DNA of 34,270 nt from NCBI RefSeq assembly GCF_014648815.1, contig NZ_BMRV01000016.1, forward strand, positions 151,397 through 185,666, in the 5' to 3' direction. Within the stretch, counting starts at the first letter, position 1. Each line of letters starts with the position of its first letter. Below are positions 30,843-34,270 of the stretch, piece after piece. Origin of the DNA: Streptomyces flaveolus. Lineage in GTDB: Bacteria; Actinomycetota; Actinomycetes; Streptomycetales; Streptomycetaceae. The notes beneath the pieces were generated by a model. That model made no database searches. It was not told the DNA's origin and was given only the letters and a program-made list of their open reading frames with translations. The translations under genes and the position numbers were made by a program.

Positions 30843-33119
30843 ATGGAAGGACTGGTTCGCCGCTCGACATGGGTCCAGGTGCTGGTCTGGACCGTGGCCG
30901 TGCTGAGCCTGACCGTCCTCGCCGCGGCAGCCGTCGTGCGGAGCACCGTGCTCGACCCCTCGTTCTACAGCCGGGTGCTCGAGGACGAGCACGCCTACCA
31001 GCGGTTCTACGACGAGGTGCTGGTCGATCCGCACAGCACGCCCCTGACCCAGGAGCTGCTGGACCGGCTGCCCGTCCCGGAGTCCACCATCACCTCGAAC
31101 CTCAAGGTCGTGATTCCGCCGGAGACGCTGCGGACCATGAGCGACCGGCAGATCGCCGAGGTGATCCACTACCTGGAGGGCGACCGCGACGGGCTGCGCG
31201 TCACCGTGGACCTGGAACCCGTCGTCGCGAACGTCGAGAGGCTCAGCCAGGCGTACTTCGGTGATGCCGTCGCCGCACTGCAACAGCGTGCCGAGCCCGA
31301 TTTCCAGGCCTTCGTGCAACGCCTGTCCGAGGTGGCCGCGCAGGTGGTGGCGGGCGAGGCACCGCTCGATGACCTGCCGACGCTGCCGCTCTCCCACGAC
31401 CAGGCCGTCACGGCCACTCAGGCCCTGCTGCGGCTGGTGCCGCGGGACGCCCGCGCCGGCCTCGGGCCCACCCTGGAGACCGCCCTGGACCGGGGCGACG
31501 TGGCCGCGGCACTGGCCTCACTCGCGCCGGTCGCCCTGACGGACCAGGTCCGCGCGACCGCCGCGGAGCTGCTGCGCGAGGCGCGCGACGGCACCTGGGT
31601 CATCACCGTGCGCGTCGATCCGTCCCGCGACGAACTGGCCCCGGTGCACCGGGCACGCGCGGTCACGCGCCTGTTCCAGGCGGTCGTGGAGCCGGCCGCC
31701 GTGATCCTGTGCGCGGCCGCGCTCTCGCTGCTGTGGTTCTCCACGCCGTCCCCCGTCAAGCGGCGCCTGATGCCGCTGGGCTGGGTGCTCGCCGCCGCCG
31801 CCTCGCTCACGGCCCTCGCGGTGTTCGTCCTCCGGCTCACGCTGGGCGACGCGCTCTTCCGGGCGCCGGCGTCGTGGCCGCCGACGGCCGCCCGTCTCCT
31901 CGCCGACGTGCAGGCCACCGCTCTCGACCGGCTGCTGACCACGGCCACCGTCGTCGCCGTGATCCTGCTGGCCGCGGGAGCGCTGCTGATCACCGTCGCC
32001 TGGGTGTGGCAGACCAGGCCGACGGTGCCGGTGTTCACCGACCCGCGGCACGGGCCGGCGCTGACCGTCGTCGTGTCGGCGTGCGCGCTGGCCGGGACGG
32101 TGTTCGCCCCGGTTGCGCTGACGGGTCCCTCCCCGCGGATCTGCCAGGGCAGTACCGAGCTGTGCGACGCCCGCTACGACGAGATCGCCCAGCTCGCGGC
32201 GCACAACGCGATGGCCACGACCGCGGACCGCTTCATCGGCCCGCTGCAGGATCCCGACATCGTCGGCCAGTTGGACGCCGGGGTGCGCGCCCTGCTCCTC
32301 GACACGCACCGCTGGGAGCGGCCCGAGGAGGTCGCGGCCCGGCTGAGCACCTCCGAGTTCTCCCCGGAACTGCGCCGGCAGCTCACCAGCATCCTGGGGC
32401 GGGTGAACCCGCCGCACCCGGGCCTGTGGCTGTGCCACTCGGTGTGCGGCGCGGGCGCGCTGGAACTGACGCCCACGCTGCGTCAGATCGGCGACTGGCT
32501 GCGCGCTCATCCTTCGGAGATCGTCACCCTGATCGTGCAGGACGGAGTCGACGCCGTGGCCACCCAGCGCGCCTTCGAGCAGGCCGGACTCTCCGGTCTG
32601 CTGTACGCGCCGGATCCCGATCCGGACCGCCCGTGGCCGAAGCTCGAGGACATGATCGACCGTGGCCGGCGCCTGGTGGTCTTCGCGGAGAAGGCGGACG
32701 GTCCCGCCCCGTGGTACCGGAACTTCTACGGGTACGGCATGGAGACGCCGTTCGCCTTCCGCAGCCCCGACGCGATGACCTGTCTGCCCCACCGGGGCGG
32801 CACGGACAAGCGGCTGTTCCTGCTCAACCACTTCGTCACGGCCGGCGGCGGCCGGCGGCTGGACGCCGGTACGGTCAACTCCCGGCAGCGGGTGCTGGAA
32901 CGGGCGCACGACTGCGAGCGGCGGCGGGACAGACCGGTCAACTTCGTCGCCGTGGACTACGCCACGATCGGGGACGCCCGGGGCGCGGTCGACGACCTCA
33001 ACACCGAGCGGCTCCAGGACGATCCGCGGTTCCCCGTGAAGCGGTCGCCGGAGAAGCTTCCCGGTGCGGTGCGGGCCGGTGCCGCGGACCGACGGTCCGG
33101 TGGACGGGCCCGGCGCTGA
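30843..33119 (+). CDS. Five-TM membrane protein with exported PI-PLC-like phosphodiesterase domain
   Basis: 758 residues from ATG at 30843 (GGGGG 2 bases upstream; ATG 30834 is an in-frame alternative). TM1 at about 12-34, a large Asp/Glu-rich ectodomain at about 35-280, then TM2-TM5 at about 282-300, 309-332, 362-389 and 405-425. The odd number puts the C-terminal part outside. That part (about 430-750) has the PI-PLC X-domain pattern: AHNAMAT (His at about 453), a metal/acid region RALLLDTHRW, and the second His in LWLCHSVCGAG (about 528), followed by VTLIVQDGV, RRLVVFAEK and NFVAVDYATIGDA strands. Cys pairs suit an exported domain. Members cleave phosphodiesters of inositol lipids; the substrate here is unknown. 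Confidence 0.88.
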   Translation: MEGLVRRSTWVQVLVWTVAVLSLTVLAAAAVVRSTVLDPSFYSRVLEDEHAYQRFYDEVLVDPHSTPLTQELLDRLPVPESTITSNLKVVIPPETLRTMSDRQIAEVIHYLEGDRDGLRVTVDLEPVVANVERLSQAYFGDAVAALQQRAEPDFQAFVQRLSEVAAQVVAGEAPLDDLPTLPLSHDQAVTATQALLRLVPRDARAGLGPTLETALDRGDVAAALASLAPVALTDQVRATAAELLREARDGTWVITVRVDPSRDELAPVHRARAVTRLFQAVVEPAAVILCAAALSLLWFSTPSPVKRRLMPLGWVLAAAASLTALAVFVLRLTLGDALFRAPASWPPTAARLLADVQATALDRLLTTATVVAVILLAAGALLITVAWVWQTRPTVPVFTDPRHGPALTVVVSACALAGTVFAPVALTGPSPRICQGSTELCDARYDEIAQLAAHNAMATTADRFIGPLQDPDIVGQLDAGVRALLLDTHRWERPEEVAARLSTSEFSPELRRQLTSILGRVNPPHPGLWLCHSVCGAGALELTPTLRQIGDWLRAHPSEIVTLIVQDGVDAVATQRAFEQAGLSGLLYAPDPDPDRPWPKLEDMIDRGRRLVVFAEKADGPAPWYRNFYGYGMETPFAFRSPDAMTCLPHRGGTDKRLFLLNHFVTAGGGRRLDAGTVNSRQRVLERAHDCERRRDRPVNFVAVDYATIGDARGAVDDLNTERLQDDPRFPVKRSPEKLPGAVRAGAADRRSGGRARR

Positions 33120-33145
33120 GCCGGCCCCGAGCGGACCGCCGAAGC

Positions 33146-33170
33146 GGCCCTGCCGATGGCCGGCAGGACC
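33146..33170. terminator. Bidirectional terminator between convergent genes
   Basis: CCTGCCG (33149-33155) and CGGCAGG (33161-33167) form a 7-bp stem with a 5-base loop, extendable by two G-C pairs past one mismatch. It lies between the stops of the convergent PI-PLC-like and alpha/beta-hydrolase genes and probably serves both. Confidence 0.6.
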
Positions 33171-33209
33171 GCATCCGCCGGGGCGAGCGTCCACGTCGTC
33201 CCCGCCTGC

Positions 33210-33929
33210 TCAGGCGGTGGCGCGCACCGCGTCGAGGATGATCCGCGCCACTTCCTTCGGCTGGGAGACGGCGACGGCGTGCGAGGCACCCTCGATCTCG
33301 ACGACGGTCGCCGCGGCGCGCTCGGCGCCGAAGCGCTCCACGTCCGGGTCGATGGCCCGGTCCGCGCCGGCCACCAGGGCCCACGACGGCTTGGTCTTCC
33401 AGGCCGCCGCCGCGGCCTTCTCACCGAACGCACCGAGCGCGAGCGGGCGTTGTGCGGCCGCCAGGATCTTCGTGACCTCGGCGGGCACGTCGGCGGCGAA
33501 GACCGAGGGGAACGCCTCCTCCTGGATGGTGACCTCGGTGGCCGTCCCGCCCTCGGCGGTGGGGTACGTCCACTCCTTGAGGCTGCTCACCAGCGGCGAG
33601 TCGGGGAAGCGGCCCTGCAGTTCGCCGAGGCTCTCGCCCTCCTCCAGGACATAGGCGGCGACGTACACCAGGCCGACGACGTTGTCGGTGGTGCCGGCGA
33701 CGGTGATCAGGGCTCCGCCGTAGGAGTGGCCGACGAGGACGACGGGGCCGTCGATCTGCGCGGCGACGGAGGCGATGTAGGCGGCGTCGGAGGCGAGACC
33801 GCGCAGCGGGTTGGGCGGCGCCACGACGGCGACACCTTCGCGCTGGAGTTCCTCGATGACGCCGGACCAGCTGGCCGCGTCGGCGAACGCGCCGTGGACC
33901 AGGAGGACGGTGGGGGTGGAAGCGGACAT
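33210..33929 (-). CDS. Alpha/beta hydrolase (esterase EstC/salicylate-esterase-like)
   Basis: 239 residues from ATG at 33929 with GAGGAG upstream. PTVLLVHGAFADAASW gives the HG oxyanion motif; the nucleophile Ser is in LVGHSYGGALI (about 66-76); acid and His lie in ALVAGADRAIDPD and EIEGASHAVAVSQP. There is no signal peptide. Length and sequence match the small, lid-less esterases related to plant methyl-salicylate esterases, common in soil actinobacteria, with broad ester substrates. It follows the HSL-type esterase by 19 bases on the same strand, so the two are one operon. Confidence 0.92.
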   Translation of the reverse strand: MSASTPTVLLVHGAFADAASWSGVIEELQREGVAVVAPPNPLRGLASDAAYIASVAAQIDGPVVLVGHSYGGALITVAGTTDNVVGLVYVAAYVLEEGESLGELQGRFPDSPLVSSLKEWTYPTAEGGTATEVTIQEEAFPSVFAADVPAEVTKILAAAQRPLALGAFGEKAAAAAWKTKPSWALVAGADRAIDPDVERFGAERAAATVVEIEGASHAVAVSQPKEVARIILDAVRATA

Positions 33930-33948
33930 GAGCGGGGCTCCTCGGTGA

Positions 33949-34270
33949 TCAGGCGGCGTGCAGGGCGGTGCGCAGGGTGACGACCGCCTGGTTGATGGCG
34001 GCGTCGGCGGCGTGGGTCTCGCGCAGCGCGTTGAGCATCACGAAGTCGTGGATGATGCCCTGGTAGCGGACGGCGGTGACGGGCACGCCGGCCTCGCGCA
34101 GCTTGTTGGCGTACGCCTCGCCCTCGTCGCGCAGGACGTCGGCCTCGGCGGTGATGACGAGGGCCGGGGGCAGTCCGGTGAGCTGCTCGGTGGTGGCGCG
34201 CAGCGGCGAGGCGGTGATCTGGGCGCGCTCGGCCTCGTCGGTGGTGTACTGGTCCCAGAACCACTGCATG
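33949..34270 (-). CDS. HSL-family alpha/beta hydrolase, C-terminal part (cut by window end)
   Basis: The frame is open to the right edge; the visible 106 residues are the C-terminus of a hormone-sensitive-lipase-type (alpha/beta-hydrolase-3) esterase. Seen: LPPALVITAEADVLRDEGEAYANKLREAG with the catalytic Asp in AEADVLRDE, and GIIHDF with the catalytic His (the usual form is HGF). The HGGG and GDSAG motifs would lie beyond the window. The internal ATG at 34269 is unlikely to be the true start. It is followed after 19 bases by the second hydrolase gene, so they are probably co-transcribed. Confidence 0.88.
   Translation of the reverse strand, partial: MQWFWDQYTTDEAERAQITASPLRATTEQLTGLPPALVITAEADVLRDEGEAYANKLREAGVPVTAVRYQGIIHDFVMLNALRETHAADAAINQAVVTLRTALHAA

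Noticed and set aside
29155..30870. 571-residue minus-strand open frame opposite the GAPDH gene
   Set aside because: Pure mirror of the GAPDH codons, rich in Val/Asp/Leu/Arg, with no start signal and no domain.

Overview
The window is about 34 kb of very GC-rich DNA. Reading-frame periodicity is strong, GTG starts are common, and secreted proteins have Ala-rich signal peptides. Several families point to a Streptomyces chromosome: a PAS-GAF-SpoIIE phosphatase, PadR/MarR/GntR regulators, a Rv1733c-like membrane protein, a SseB-domain protein, an AMIN-like secreted protein and a long-form GAPDH. I see no rRNA, tRNA, CRISPR array, insertion sequence or prophage. It reads as ordinary chromosome, probably arm or accessory, with many short transcription units.

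Layout, left to right. 1-2072: a fibronectin-III exported protein and a small C-terminally anchored surface protein behind a structured leader. 2089-4698: a 2,4-dienoyl-CoA reductase (FadH-type) followed by a PadR regulator, with a 38-bp perfect palindrome in front. 4812-6201: a small hypothetical protein and a secreted protein, both on the minus strand. 6455-8533: a multi-sensor PP2C phosphatase. 8546-10607: a PrmC-like methyltransferase behind a three-hairpin leader, and a DUF3533/YhgE-like membrane protein divergent from a MarR regulator. 11276-12653: an overlapping molybdopterin oxidoreductase/FNR-type reductase pair. 12911-16918: a Rv1733c-like protein, an acetyl-xylan-esterase-like hydrolase, a serine beta-lactamase/esterase and a GntR regulator with a dre-like operator. 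16934-18709: a PadR-methyltransferase operon divergent from a SnoaL-like protein. 19131-21563: a short Rho paralogue with a long leader, then a D-Ala-D-Ala carboxypeptidase. 21585-23682: glutaminase divergent from a fatty-acid desaturase. 23714-25854: uppP and a translationally coupled crcB-DUF190-crcB fluoride-exporter operon, with a riboswitch-like leader. 26050-27296: an ArsR-like regulator, a GH42 beta-galactosidase relic and a MarR regulator. 27366-29033: SseB-domain, AMIN-like and SRPBCC proteins. 29242-33119: long-form GAPDH, a perfect 20-bp terminator and a five-TM protein with an exported PI-PLC-like domain. 33210-34270: two alpha/beta hydrolases, the second cut by the window edge.

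Most distinctive points: (1) a Rho paralogue that keeps the ATPase and R-loop motifs but has no N-terminal helical domain and has lost the three aromatic residues of the primary RNA site; (2) a leader before crcB in which a pseudoknot strand and a Shine-Dalgarno-sequestering strand overlap, as in a fluoride riboswitch; (3) a three-hairpin leader with a buried Shine-Dalgarno before the PrmC-like methyltransferase; (4) the 38-bp perfect palindrome before fadH; (5) a GH42 relic with a large internal deletion. All functions were read from sequence motifs by eye; no search or folding program was run.
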